DNA of 64,000 nt from assembly GCF_038502225.1 (NCBI RefSeq), contig NC_091372.1, positions 5,544,200-5,608,199 of the forward strand, read 5' to 3'. This DNA is from Cherax quadricarinatus (lineage: Eukaryota > Arthropoda > Malacostraca > Decapoda > Parastacidae). Of the stretch, positions 31,919 to 44,397 are shown one piece after another (position 1 is the stretch's first letter; each line of letters opens with the position of its first letter). Under the pieces are notes generated by a model. The model ran no database searches. It had not been told where the DNA came from and saw only the letters and a list, made by a program, of their open reading frames with translations. Made by a program: the position numbers and the translations under genes.

Positions 31919-34900
31919 GTGTTAAGTGTATTATTATTGCGCTCAGTGTATTATTATTGTGCTCAGTGTATTATTATTGTGCTCAGTGTATTATTATTGT
32001 GCTCAGTGTATTATTATTGTGCTCAGTGTATTATTATTGTGCTCAGTGTATTATTATTGTGTTCAGTGTGTTATTATTATTGTGCTCAGTGTATTATTAT
32101 TGTGCTCAGTGTATTATTATTGTGCTCAGTGTATTATTATTGTGCTCAGTGTATTATTATTGTGCTCAGTGTGTTATTATTATTGTGCTCAGTGTATTAT
32201 TATTGTGCTCAGTGTATTATTATTGTGCTCAGTGTATTATTATTGTGCTCAGTGTATTATTATTGAGCTCAGTGTATTATCATTGTGCTCAGTGTGTTAT
32301 TATTGTGCTCAGTGTATTATTATTGTGCTCAGTGTATTATCATTGTGCTCAGTGTGTTATTATTGTGCTCAGTGTATTATCATTGTGCTCAGTGTGTTAT
32401 TATTAATGTGCTCAGTGTATTATTATTGTGCTCAGTGTATTATTATTGCGCTCAGTGTGTTATTATTGTGCTCAGTGTATTATTGTGCTCAGTGTATTAT
32501 TATTGTGCTCAGTGTATTATTATTGTGCTCAGTGTATTATTATTGTGCTCAGTGTGTTATTATTGTGCTCAGTGTATTATCATTGTGCTCAGTGTATTAT
32601 TATTGTGCTCAGTGTATTATCATTGTGCTCAGTGTGTTATTATTGTGCTCAGTGTGTTATTATTGTGCTCAGTGTATTATTATTGTGCTCAGTGTATTAT
32701 CATTGTGCTCAGTGTGTTATTATTGTGCTCAGTGTATTATTATTGTGCTCAGTGTATTATCATCGTGCTCAGTGTGTTATTATCATTGTGCTCAGTGTAT
32801 TATCATTGTGCTCAGTGTATTATTATTGTGCTCAGTGTATTATTATTGTGCTCAGTGTATTATCATTGTGCTCAGTGTATTATTATTGTGCTCAGTGTAT
32901 TATCATTGTGCTCAGTGTATTATCATTGTGCTCAGTGTATTATCATTGTGCTCAGTGTATTATTGTGCTCAGTGTATTATCATTGTGCTCAGTGTGTTAT
33001 TATTGTGCTCAGTGTATTATTATTGTGCTCAGTGTGTTATTATTATTGTGCTCAGTGTATTATTATTGTGCTCAGTGTATTATTATTGTGCTCAGTGTTA
33101 TTATTATTGTGCTCAGTGTGTTATTATTATTGTGCTCAGTGTGTTATTATTATTGTGCTCAGTGTATTATTATTGTGCTCAGTGTATTATTATTGTGCTC
33201 AGTGTATTATTATTGTGCTCAGTGTATTATTATTGTGCTCAGTGTATTATTATTGTGCTCAGTGTATTATTATTGTGCTCAGTGTATTATTATTGTGCTC
33301 AGTGTGTTATTATTATTGTGCTCAGTGTATTATTATTGTGCTCAGTGTATTATTATTGTGCTCAGTGTATTATTGTGCTCAGTGTATTATTATTGTGCTC
33401 AGTGTGTTATTATTATTGTGCTCAGTGTGTTATTATTGTGCTCAGTGTGTTATTATTATTGTGCTCAGTGTGTTATTATTATTGTGCTCAGTGTGTTATT
33501 ATTATTGTGCTCAGTGTGTTATTATTATTGTGCTCAGTGTGTTATTATTATTGTGCTCAGTGTGTTATTATTGTGCTCAGTGTATTATTGTGCTCAGTGT
33601 GTTATTATTGTGCTCGGTGTATTATTATTGTGCTCAGTGTATTATTATTGTGCCCAGTGTGTTATTATTATTGTGCTCAGTGTATTATTATTGTGCTCAG
33701 TGTATTATTATTGTGCTCGGTGTATTATTATTGTGCTCAGTGTATTATTATTGTGCTCAGTGTATTATTATTGTGCTCAGTGTGTTATTATTATTGTGCT
33801 CAGTGTGTTATTATTGTGCTCAGTGTGTTATTATTATTGTGCTCAGTGTGTTATTATTGTGCTCAGTGTGTTATTATTGTGCTCAGTGTATTATTATTGT
33901 GCTCAGTGTGTTATTATTATTGTGCTCAGTGTATTATTATTGTGCTCAGTGTGTTATTATTGTGCTCAGTGTATTATTATTGTGCTCAGTGTGTTATTAT
34001 TGTGCTCAGTGTATTATGATTGTGCTCAGTGTATTATTATTGTGCTCAGTGTGTTATTATTGTGCTCAGTGTATTATTATTGTGCTCAGTGTATTATTAT
34101 TGTGCTCAGTGTATTATTATTGTGCTCAGTGTATTATTATTGTGCTCAGTGTATTATTATTGTGCTCAGTGTATTATTATTGTGCTCAGTGTATTATTAT
34201 TGTGCTCAGTGTGTTATTATTATTGTGCTCAGTGTATTATTATTGTGCTCAGTGTATTATTATTGTGCTCAGTGTATTATTATTGTGCTCAGTGTATTAT
34301 TATTGTGCTCAGTGTATTATTATTGTGCTCAGTGCATTATCATTGTGCTCAGTGTGTTATTATTATTGTGCTCAGTGTGTTATTATTGTGCTCAGTGTGT
34401 TATTATTATTGTGCTCAGTGTGTTATTATTATTGTGCTCAGTGTGTTATTATTATTGTGCTCAGTGTGTTATTATTATTGTGCTCAGTGTGTTATTATTA
34501 TTGTGCTCAGTGTGTTATTATTATTGTGCTCAGTGTATTATTGTGCTCAGTGTGTTATTATTGTGCTCAGTGTATTATTATTGTGCTCAGTGTGTTATTA
34601 TTGTGCTCAGTGTGTTATTATTATTGTGCTCAGTGTATTATTATTGTGCTCAGTGTATTATTATTGTGCTCAGTGTATTATTATTGTGCTCAGTGTATTA
34701 TCATTGTGCTCAGTGTGTTATTATTATTGTGCTCAGTGTGTTATTATTGTGCTCAGTGTGTTATTATTATTGTGCTCAGTGTGTTATTATTGTGCTCAGT
34801 GTGTTATTATTGTGCTCAGTGTATTATTATTGTGCTCAGTGTGTTATTATTATTGTGCTCAGTGTATTATTATTGTGCTCAGTGTGTTATTATTGTGCTC

Positions 34901-37900
34901 AGTGTATTATTATTGTGCTCAGTGTGTTATTATTGTGCTCAGTGTATTATCATTGTGCTCAGTGTATTATTATTGTGCTCAGTGTGTTATTATTGTGCTC
35001 AGTGTATTATTATTGTGCTCAGTGTGTTATTATTGTGCTCAGTGTATTATTATTGTGCTCAGTGTGTTATTATTGTGCTCAGTGTATTATTATTGTGCTC
35101 AGTGTATTATTATTGTGCTCAGTGTATTATTATTGTGCTCAGTGTGTTATTATTATTGTGCTCAGTGTATTATTATTGTGCTCAGTGTATTATTATTGTG
35201 CTCAGTGTGTTATTATTATTGTGCTCAGTGTATTATTATTGTGCTCAGTGTATTATTATTGTGCTCAGTGTGTTATTATTGTGCTCAGTGTATTATTATT
35301 GTGCTCAGTGTGTTATTATTGTGCTCAGTGTATTATTATTGTGCTCAGTGTATTATTATTGTGCTCAGTGTATTATTATTGTGCTCAGTGTGTTATTATT
35401 GTGCTCAGTGTATTATTATTGTGCTCAGTGTGTTATTATTGTGCTCAGTGTGTTATTATTGTGCTCAGTGTATTATTATTGTGCTCAGTGTATTATTATT
35501 GTGCTCAGTGTGTTATTATTGTGCTCAGTGTATTATTATTGTGCTCAGTGTGTTATTATTGTGCTCAGTGTATTATTATTGTGCTCAGTGTATTATTATT
35601 GTGCTCAGTGTATTATTATTGTGCTCAGTGTGTTATTATTATTGTGCTCAGTGTATTATTATTGTGCTCAGTGTATTATTATTGTGCTCAGTGTATTATT
35701 GTGCTCAGTGTATTATCATTGTGCTCAGTGTATTATTATTGTGCTCAGTGTGTTATTATTGTGCTCAGTGTATTATTATTGTGCTCAGTGTGTTATTATT
35801 GTGCTCAGTGTATTATCATTGTGCTCAGTGTATTATTATTGTGCTCAGTGTATTATTATTGTGCTCAGTGTATTATTATTGTTCTCAGTGTATTATTATT
35901 GTGCTCAGTGTATTATTATTGTGCTCAGTGTGTTATTATTATTGTGCTCAGTGTGTTATTATTATTGTGCTCAGTGTATTATTATTGTGCTCAGTGTATT
36001 ATTATTGTGCTCAGTGTATTATCATTGTGCTCAGTGTGTTATTATTATTGTGCTCAGTGTGTTATTATTGTGCTCAGTGTGTTATTATTGTGCTCAGTGT
36101 GTTATTATTATTGTGCTCAGTGTGTTATTATTATTGTGCTCAGTGTGTTATTATTATTGTGCTCAGTGTGTTATTATTATTGTGCTCAGTGTATTATTAT
36201 TGTGCTCAGTGTATTATTATTGTGCTCAGTGTATTATTATTGTGCTCAGTGTATTATTATTGTGCTCAGTGTGTTATTATTATTGTGCTCAGTGTATTAT
36301 TATTGTGCTCAGTGTATTATTATTGTGCTCAGTGTGTTATTATTGTGCTCAGTGTGTTATTATTGTGCTCAGTGTGTTATTATTATTGTGCTCAGTGTGT
36401 TATTATTATTGTGCTCAGTGTGTTATTATTATTGTGCTCAGTGTATTATTATTGTGCTCAGTGTATTATTATTGTGCTCAGTGTGTTATTATTGTGCTCA
36501 GTGTGTTATTATTGTGCTCAGTGTATTATTATTGTGCTCAGTGTGTTATTATTGTGCTCAGTGTGTTATTATTGTGCTCAGTGTTATTATTGTGCTCAGT
36601 GTATTATTATTGTGCTCAGTGTGTTATTATTGTGCTCAGTGTATTATTATTGTGCTCAGTGTATTATTATTGTGCTCAGTGTGTTATTATTGTGCTCAGT
36701 GTGTTATTATTGTGCTCAGTGTATTATTATTGTGCTCAGTGTATTATTATTGTGCTCAGTGTGTTATTATTGTGCTCAGTGTTATTATTATTGTGCTCAG
36801 TGTGTTATTATTATTGTGCTCAGTGTATTATTATTGTGCTCAGTGTGTTATTATTGTGCTCAGTGTATTATTATTGTGCTCAGTGTGTTATTATTGTGCT
36901 CAGTGTGTTATTATTATTGTGCTCAGTGTATTATTATTGTGCTCAGTGTGTTATTATTATTGTGCTCAGTGTATTATTATTGTGCTCAGTGTATTATTAT
37001 TGTGCTCAGTGTGTTATTATTATTGTGCTCAGTGTATTATTATTGTGCTCAGTGTATTATTATTGTGCTCAGTGTGTTATTATTGTGCTCAGTGTGTTAT
37101 TATTGTGCTCAGTGTATTATTATTGTGCTCAGTGTGTTATTATTATTGTGCTCAGTGTATTATTATTGTGCTCAGTGTGTTATTATTATTGTGCTCAGTG
37201 TGTTATTATTGTGCTCAGTGTGTTATTATTATTGTGCTCAGTGTATTATTATTGTGCTCAGTGTATTATTATTGTGCTCAGTGTATTATTATTGTGCTCA
37301 GTGTATTATTATTGTGCTCAGTGTATTATTATTGTGCTCAGTGTATTATTATTGTGCTCAGTGTATTATTGTGCTCAGTGTGTTATTATTGTGCTCAGTG
37401 TGTTATTATTGTGCTCAGTGTGTTATTATTGTGCTCAGTGTATTATTATTGTGCTCAGTGTATTATTATTGTGCTCAGTGTGTTATTATTGTGCTCAGTG
37501 TTATTATTATTGTGCTCAGTGTGTTATTATTGTGCTCAGTGTATTATTATTGTGCTCAGTGTGTTATTATTGTGCTCAGTGTGTTATTATTGTGCTCAGT
37601 GTATTAGTATTGTGCTCAGTGTATTATTATTGTGCTCAGTGTATTATTATGGGGCTCAGTGTAGTATTATTGTGCTCAGTGTGTTATTATTGTGCTCAGT
37701 GTATTATCATTGTGCTCAGTGTATTATTATTGTGTTCAGTGTATTATTATTGTGCTCAGTGTATTATTATTGTGCTCAGTGTATTATTATTGTGCTGAGT
37801 GTATTATTATTGTGCTCAGTGTATTATTATTGTGCTCAGTGTATTATTATTGTGCTCAGTGTATTATTATTGTGCTCAGTGTATTATTATTGTGCTCAGT

Positions 37901-38222
37901 GTATTATTATTGTGCTCAGTGTATTATTATTGTGCTCAGTGTATTATTATTGTGCTCAGTGTATTATTATTGTGCTCAGTGTATTATTATTGTGCTCAGT
38001 GTATTATTGTGCTCAGTGTATTATTATTGTGCTCAGTGTATTATTATTGTGCTCAGTGTATTATTATTGTGCTCAGTGTGTTATTATTGTGCTCAGTGTA
38101 TTATTATTGTGCTCAGTGTATTATTATTGTGCTCAGTGTATTATTATTGTGCTCAGTGTATTATTATTATTATTGTGCTCAGTGTGTTATTATTGTGCTC
38201 AGTGTGTTATTATTATTGTGTT
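31919..38222. repeat. 20-bp satellite, about 6.3 kb
   Basis: The unit is TGTGCTCAGTGTATTATTAT. Lengths vary as 17, 20 and 23 bp by loss or gain of ATT, and TGTATTA alternates with TGTGTTA. TTATCATTG variants cluster at 32270-33000. Plus-strand frames of up to 1964 codons run through because the unit lacks stops and length changes are multiples of 3. Not a gene. Confidence 0.97.
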
Positions 38223-38239
38223 CTGTCGTCTACTACAAA

Positions 38240-38440
38240 ACTTAATTAACACCAGCTGTGTCCTTAACGGAGGACACCCTAAAAGTCAGTGTTATCTGCA
38301 AAGAATGACAAGTATCGGATGAGACAAAACTGGGACGAGAACTGCGCCTTGAGGAACACAGCTTGTCATTGTGACAGCCTCTGATTTGACTCTGTTCACC
38401 GTTACCTTTTACGTTATAGTTATCAAGAAGTTAAACATCC
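38240..38440 (-). pseudogene. decayed RT fragment (family L-A)
   Basis: The minus strand gives KVTVNRVKSEAVTMTSCVPQG, then AVLVPVL, after which a deletion, a frameshift and stops occur where FADD would be. It is a diverged relative of the fragment at 1-217. Confidence 0.7.
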
Positions 38441-38479
38441 GTCTGCCCACTTTTCTAGTTATTCCTTTTGGTCGCATCC

Positions 38480-38775
38480 TGTGCGCTATTACACCACGAT
38501 CGAAAGCTTTTTGCATAATGCAGAGGTCCGTCGTTCGATCCCCGGTACGGGTGGAAACGTTAGGATGTGTTTCCTTAAGACACCTGCTGTTCCTGTTCAC
38601 CCATCAGTAAAATAGGTACCTGGGTGTTAGTGGACTGGTGTGGGTCGCATCCTGGGGATAAAACTGACCTAATTTGCGGGAAATGCTCAGCATAACAACA
38701 TAGTAGTATGTCACTGATGTCAGCTATGATCTGAATACCTTGTACATGTATTTGTAGAAATGAAGATTAAATAAA
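38480..38775 (+). mobile_element. tRNA-derived SINE (SINE-2), uninterrupted copy
   Basis: A B-box-like CGTTCGATCCCCGG is followed by TACGGGTGGAAACG, GTGTTTCCTTAAGACACC, AGGTACCTGGGTGTTAGTGG, GTGTGGGTCGCATCCTGG, GAAATGCTCAGCATAACA, and a 3' end GTAGAAATGAAGATTAAATA. This copy shows that the 7.8-8.5 kb copy is split. Confidence 0.8.
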
Positions 38776-38811
38776 TACAAAACATATGAGGTGATTCGCC
38801 CAGGAGTTTTG

Positions 38812-38900
38812 AACATAAGAATGAAGGAACACTGCAGGAGGCCTACTGGCCCATACAAGGCAAGTCCTTATCAAAACCACCCCTACCCAAAGCTATCCAA
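38812..38900 (-). mobile_element. LINE 3' tail fragment (family L-C)
   Basis: GAACATAAGAATGAAGGAAC, GCAGGAGGCCTACTGGCCCA and GGCAAGTCC are the antisense of the L-C LINE tail (compare 50270-50316). The fragment is cut off by the satellite at 38918. Confidence 0.75.
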
Positions 38901-38917
38901 GAATTTACTCCCGTTCA

Positions 38918-41900
38918 GAAGATGATCAGTTTCGTCCCAGAGTTTGGACAGATGATGATCAGTTTCGTCCCAGAGTTCGGATAGATGATCAGTTTCGTCC
39001 CAGAGTTTTGACAGATGATCAGTTTCGTCCCAGAGTTTGGACAGATGATGATCAGTTTCGTCCCAGAGTTCGGATAGATGATCAGTTTCGTCCCAGAGTT
39101 TTGACAGATGATCAGTTTCGTCCCAGAGTTTGAACAGATGATGATCAGTTTCGTCCCAGAGTTTTGACAGATGATCAGTTTCGTCCCAGAGTTCAGACAG
39201 ATGATGATCAGTTTCGTTCCAGAGTTCGGACAGATGATCAGTTTCGTCCCAGAGTTCGGACAGATGATCAGTTTCGTCCCAGAGTTCGGACAGATGATGA
39301 TCAATTTCGTCCCAGAGTTCGGACAGATGATGATCAGTTTCGTCCCAGAGTTCGGACAGATGATCAGTTTCGTCCCAGAGTTTGGACAGATGATGATCAG
39401 TTTCGTCCCAGAGTTTTGACAGATGATCAGTTTCGTCCCAGAGTTTTGACAGATGATGATCAGTTTCGTCCCAGAGTTTTGACAGATGATCAGTTTCGTC
39501 CCAGAGTTTTGACAGATGATGATCAGTTTCGTCCCAGAGTTCGGACAGATGATGATCAGTTTCGTCCCAGAGTTCGGACAGATGATGAGTTTCGTCCCAG
39601 AGTTCGGACAGATGATCAGTTTCGTCCCAGAGTTCGGACAGGTGATGATCAGTTTCGTCCCAGAGTTCGGACAGATGATGATCAGTTTCGTCCCAGAGTT
39701 CGGACAGATGATGATCAGTTTCGTCCCAGAGTTCGGACAGATGATGATCAGTTTCGTCCCAGAGTTCGGACAGATGATCAGTTTCGTCCCAGAGTTCGGA
39801 CAGATGATCAGTTTCGTCCCAGAGTTTGGACAGATGATGATCAGTTTCGTCCCAGAGTTTTGACAGATGATCAGTTTCGTCCCAGAGTTTTGACAGATGA
39901 TCAGTTTCGTCCCAGAGTTTTGACAGATGATGATCAGTTTCGTCCCAGAGTTCGGACAGATGATGATCAGTTTCGTCCCAGAGTTCGGACAGATGATGAT
40001 CAGTTTCGTCCCAGAGTTCGGACAGGTGATGATCAGTTTCGTCCCAGAGTTCGGACAGGTGATGATCAGTTTCGTCCCAGAGTTCGGACAGGTGATGATC
40101 AGTTTCGTCCCAGAGTTCGGACAGGTGATGATCAGTTTCGTCCCAGAGTTCGGACAGGTGATGATCAGTTTCGTCCCAGAGTTCAGACAGATGATGATCA
40201 GTTTCGTCCCAGAGTTCGGACAGATGATCAGTTTCGTCCCAGAGTTCGGACAGATGATGATCAGTTTCGTCCCAGAGTTCGGAAAGATGATGATCAGTTT
40301 CGTCCCAGAGTTCGGACAGATGATGATCAGTTTCGTCCCAGAGTTCAGACAGATGATGATCAGTTTCGTCCCAGAGTTCGGACAGATGATGATCAGTTTC
40401 GTCCCAGAGTTCGGACAGGTGATGATCAGTTTCGTCCCAGAGTTCGGACAGATGATGATCAGTTTCGTCCCAGAGTTCGGACAGATGATGATCAGTTTCG
40501 TCCCAGAGTTCGGACAGATGATGATCAGTTTCGTCCCAGAGTTCGGACAGATGATGATCAGTTTCGTCCCAGAGTTCGGACAGATGATGATCAGTTTCGT
40601 CCCAGAGTTCGGACAGATGATGATCAGTTTCGTCCCAGTGTTTAGACAGATGATCAGTTTCGTCCCAGAGTTCAGACAGGTGATGATCAGTTTCGTCCCA
40701 GAGTTCGGACAGGTGATGATCAGTTTCGTCCCAGAGTTCGGACAGGTGATGATCAGTTTCGTCCCAGAGTTCGGACAGGTGATGATCAGTTTCGTCCCAG
40801 AGTTTGGACAGGTGATGATCAGTTTCGTCCCAGAGTTCGGACAGGTGATGATCAGTTTCGTCCCAGAGTTCGGACAGGTGATGATCAGTTTCGTCCCAGA
40901 GTTCGGACAGATGATCAGTTTCGTCCCAGAGTTCGGACAGGTGATGATCAGTTTCGTCCCAGAGTTCGGACAGGTGATGATCAGTTTCGTCCCAGAGTTC
41001 GGACAGGTGATGATCAGTTTCGTCCCAGAGTTCGGACAGATGATGATCAGTTTCGTCCCAGAGTTCGGACAGGTGATCAGTTTCGTCCCAGAGTTCGGAC
41101 AGATGATGATCAGTTTCGTCCCAGAGTTCGGACAGATGATGATCAGTTTCGTCCCAGAGTTCGGACAGATGATGATCAGTTTCGTCCCAGAGTTCGGACA
41201 GATGATGATCAGTTTCGTCCCAGAGTTCGGACAGATGATGATCAGTTTCGTCCCAGAGTTCGGACAGGTGATGATCAGTTTCGTCCCAGAGTTCGGACAG
41301 GTGATGATCAGTTTCGTCCCAGAGTTCGGACAGGTGATGATCAGTTTCGTCCCAGAGTTCGGACAGGTGATGATCAGTTTCGTCCCAGAGTTCGGACAGG
41401 TGATGATCAGTTTCGTCCCAGAGTTCGGACAGGTGATGATCAGTTTCGTCCCAGAGTTCGGACAGGTGATGATCAGTTTCGTCCCAGAGTTCGGACAGGT
41501 GATGATCAGTTTCGTCCCAGAGTTCGGACAGGTGATGATCAGTTTCGTCCCAGAGTTCGGACAGGTGATGATCAGTTTCGTCCCAGAGTTCGGACAGGTG
41601 ATGATCAGTTTCGTCCCAGAGTTCGGACAGGTGATGATCAGTTTCGTCCCAGAGTTCGGACAGGTGATGATCAGTTTCGTCCCAGAGTTCGGACAGGTGA
41701 TGATCAGTTTCGTCCCAGAGTTCGGACAGGTGATCAGTTTCGTCCCAGAGTTCGGACAGGTGATGATCAGTTTCGTCCCAGAGTTTGGACAGATGATGAT
41801 CAGTTTCGTCCCAGAGTTCGGACAGATGATGATCAGTTTCGTCCCAGAGTTCGGACAGGTGATGATCAGTTTCGTCCCAGAGTTCGGACAGGTGATGATC

Positions 41901-42032
41901 AGTTTCGTCCCAGAGTTCGGACAGGTGATGATCAGTTTCGTCCCAGAGTTCGGACAGGTGATGATCAGTTTCGTCCCAGAGTTCGGACAGGTGATGATCA
42001 GTTTCGTCCCAGAGTTCGGACAGGTGATGATC
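38918..42032. repeat. 33/30-bp satellite, about 95 copies
   Basis: Units contain GATGATGATCAGTTTCGTCC and CAGAGTTCGGACA. The length changes between 33 and 30 through loss of one GAT, so frames persist. Variants are TTTTGACA and TTTGGACA on the left and ACAGGTGATG on the right. The 11-residue translation (for example SFVPEFGQMMI) is a by-product. Confidence 0.97.
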
Positions 42033-42968
42033 AGTCTGTCTATGTCCGCTGAGGAGATTAAACCTTGATAAAGTAATTAGGTTTTACTAGAGAAACGGAA
42101 AAGTGGCTTTAATTCCTTGGATGAAGAGCCCTTCAGCAGTGTGGAGGCACCGTCCTTGAGAAGTAATGTTTAATAATGGTCGTGTAAGAGTTGTTTGAAG
42201 TGTTAAAGTTAGAAAGATGTTTAGCAAGACAGCAGAAGCTTCTGTGGCGAACATAAACAAAGTTAGTGGTGCCACAACCCTGTTGCTCAGAGCCAATAAC
42301 ACCCAATGGTTATGTTACTTCTAATGTTTCACTCTTGTGTTCACCAGTACTTCACTCTATGGTATCCCTAATAAAACAACTTAAGTACTGAATATGTGCC
42401 TTATTCATCAACTTGTTGGTATTGCGTACCATCAATAACATGACATGTCACTTCATCCACTGATGACTAAGACACACCGGACATGACACGTGGCAATGTT
42501 TACCACAGTTAATCCACTGATGACTAAAAACACACCAGACATGAAGAACATGATAATAAAGGTAAATAAAGCTATAACCTTGAATAATTTTAAAATTATT
42601 TAGAGAAATATATGAGTTACGAGAGTTGTACTTGAGAGACTTGCTTCCGCTGCCTCCAGTTTTACTGACAACTAAATATCGACCAGTGTTGTTCATGTGT
42701 CTTCATCGACTTGCTGGTTCTGTATATTATTATACAGATGAGAAGTACCACCAGCCTAGCAACACCATCTTAATAATACATTACCAAAAATATAAACATA
42801 TGCTGTATATACAATACAATAATAAACTACAACAACTGTAAAGACATACTGTATATACAAGAGAATAAGGTCATATTGTAGCCAAGTTGCCATCCATGTA
42901 GCAGCCTACGTATGACTTCATAAAGATTTACACACAGCGAAATGTTGTCCCAGTAAAGATTTGTTCTG
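42033..42968. other. single-copy interval, no gene seen
   Basis: No coding exon recognised. ATCCACTGATGACTAA followed by ACACACC occurs twice (near 42454 and 42510) as a local duplication. TTCATCAACTTGTTGGTATTG at about 42404, followed by CGTACCATC, looks like the 3' end of a foldback element with its GGTA-loop-TACC hairpin. Confidence 0.5.
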
Positions 42969-43033
42969 CAGCTTGTCTTTGTGGAAATATAAACACATAA
43001 GCAGTATAATGTGATCCTTTATTGACTACGTTT

Positions 43034-43057
43034 CGCGAGTATTTATAAATACTCGCG
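43034..43057. repeat. 24-bp perfect palindrome
   Basis: CGCGAGTATTTA followed by its exact mirror. It lies where the inverted left arm of the foldback stops matching the right arm. Confidence 0.9.
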
Positions 43058-43085
43058 TTCCTTCCACCCCAGGTAGTTCTGTTTG

Positions 43086-43123
43086 TGACTGAAAAAGCCC
43101 ACTGTGTGGGCGAAACGTAGTCA
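43086..43123 (+). ncRNA. hammerhead-like motif (F4)
   Basis: TGAC (43086-43089) pairs with GTCA (43120-43123). Between them lie TGAAAAA, a 6-bp stem GCCCAC/GTGGGC with loop TGT (43097-43111), and GAAACGTA. Both helices differ from F1 and F2 but pair. The core lacks the expected G8, and C3 is drawn into the outer helix, so it is at best a divergent hammerhead. Confidence 0.35.
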
Positions 43124-43244
43124 ATAAAGGATCACATTATACTGCTTATGTGTTTATATTTCCATTGTGTCGGTATTTTATACCATTTATTTCCAGCTTG
43201 TCTTCTTCTTCACATTTCTTAATAAAACCAGCTCAGATTTATTT

Positions 43245-43335
43245 AAACTTCCTGGTCAACCAGGCTGTTGCTGCTAAACGTTGATCAAGCTATGACCATC
43301 AAAGTGTAACCACAGGCCGGGCTGTCAGAGGTAAA
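43245..43335 (+). repeat. dispersed repeat fragment (family DR)
   Basis: CTGGTCAACCAGGCTGTTGC and CACAGGCCGGGCTGTCAG resemble part of the DR element. Confidence 0.5.
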
Positions 43336-43632
43336 ACTGTCACAGGTATTAAGATTAACATGCAGGTGTATGAATGAATCACGGTACACCTTAAAATAAA
43401 CCTTAATGTACCATAAACCTGTTAAAAAAAACTACAGGTGTAAATATTATCTGGTAAAATGGGGTGCCAAGAAGCTTGGCACAGAGTGCCAGCGTTGCAC
43501 AGAGTGCCAGCGTTGCACAACATGCATGAGAAAAAAAACATTTTACGTTGGGAAGGCACACCCATCGACCTTATTTACGACGACATTTGTAGTGTGGCTA
43601 AACATCTGTTTATTCCCATGATCACACGTCTC

Positions 43633-43752
43633 CAAACCATACCCCCGGCCGGGATTGAACCCGCGGTCATAGAGTCTCAAAACTCCAGACCGCGGGTTCA
43701 AACCCGGCCGGGGGTATGGTTTGTTTGCAATCGTGTCATTACGATTTCTTGA
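43633..43752 (-). mobile_element. SINE-1 copy, 120 bp, foldback
   Basis: The left half is antisense (CCCCGGCCGGGATTGAACCC) and the right half sense (GGGTTCAAACCCGGCCGGGG) of the same tRNA-like segment, meeting at CTCCAGACCG. The tail ends in CGTGTCATTACGATTTCTTG. The 12-bp duplication ATCACACGTCTC flanks it (43621-43632 and 43753-43764). Confidence 0.85.
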
Positions 43753-43964
43753 ATCACACGTCTCATCCAGTTGACCCAAAATAGATGTTACTACCGTCAA
43801 CAACCACTCACTAGATTGTCTGTCAGCTACCACAACAACAACAACCAGCTGCACGAGGGCCATTTAACGTTATGTATTACCTAAATTTACATAACATTTA
43901 AAAAATACTCTATATACCTGTAACCGATTTCGAGAGTTCTCCTACAGCCACAGCCAGAGATTCC

Positions 43965-44060
43965 TGGCTGAGTGATAAGTCAACCAGGCTGTTATTGCTA
44001 GCTGTTCTCAGGCCTACATACCCATCACAACCGATCAGGCATTTGCAGTAGGTCTAGTTC
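43965..44060 (+). repeat. dispersed repeat fragment (family DR)
   Basis: AAGTCAACCAGGCTGTTATT and CCTACATACCCATCACAACC match part of the DR consensus seen at 13995 and 59550. Confidence 0.5.
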
Positions 44061-44106
44061 CCGTCTGAAATCTACTCTGATTGCAGTAAGAATTATGATG
44101 CTTTAA

Positions 44107-44262
44107 AAAGACACTTAAGCAAACACTATGACGTATTTATTAGAAACGTTTCGGTCCTTGGACCTTGATCAAGGTCCCAGGACCGAAACGTTTCTAATAA
44201 ATACGTCATAGTGTTTGCTTAAGTGTCTTTCTAAACCAACTTGTCGGTATTTATTACCAAGG
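44107..44262. mobile_element. foldback repeat (family F3)
   Basis: Near-perfect arms (44107-44161 and 44176-44230) run from AAAGACACTTAAGC to GGTCC. The right side continues to CAACTTGTCGGTATTTATTA with a GGTA/TACC hairpin. Each arm has GGACCGAAACGTTTC followed or preceded by AATAAATACG. The centre GGACCTTGATCAAGGTCC is itself an 18-bp palindrome. Confidence 0.8.
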
Positions 44263-44397
44263 TTTATACCAAGAATTATAACTTCTTACTGAAGGTTAGA
44301 GAAGGTCTCTTGAACTAAGAAATTTAGCTGCCTAAGTAAATTTAAGAACCTCACTTTAATACCAGTATGATTCATAACCTGTGTCAATATAGAGTAA

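Larger units (their letters stand above)
42980..43193 (+). mobile_element. foldback retroelement-like repeat (family F4)
   Basis: The left arm (about 42980-43033) mirrors the right arm (about 43112-43165), for example GTGATCCTTTATTGACTACG and its complement. The element ends with GTCGGTATTTTATACCATTT, which contains a GGTAT/ATACC hairpin. The flanks are the direct repeat CAGCTTGTCTT (42969-42979 and 43194-43204), an 11-bp target duplication. The sense arm carries CAATAAAGG. There is no coding capacity. Confidence 0.85.

Noticed and set aside
32428..38322. Open frame of 1964 codons and its overlapping companions
   Set aside because: Translation of a 20-bp array with no stop in the plus frames; several overlapping frames are equally open and length changes are ATT slippage.
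39164..42068. Long frames with SFVPEFGQMMI or DDQFRPRVRT repeats
   Set aside because: The array has 33/30-bp units, multiples of 3; more than one frame is open and there is no initiation context or flanking exon.
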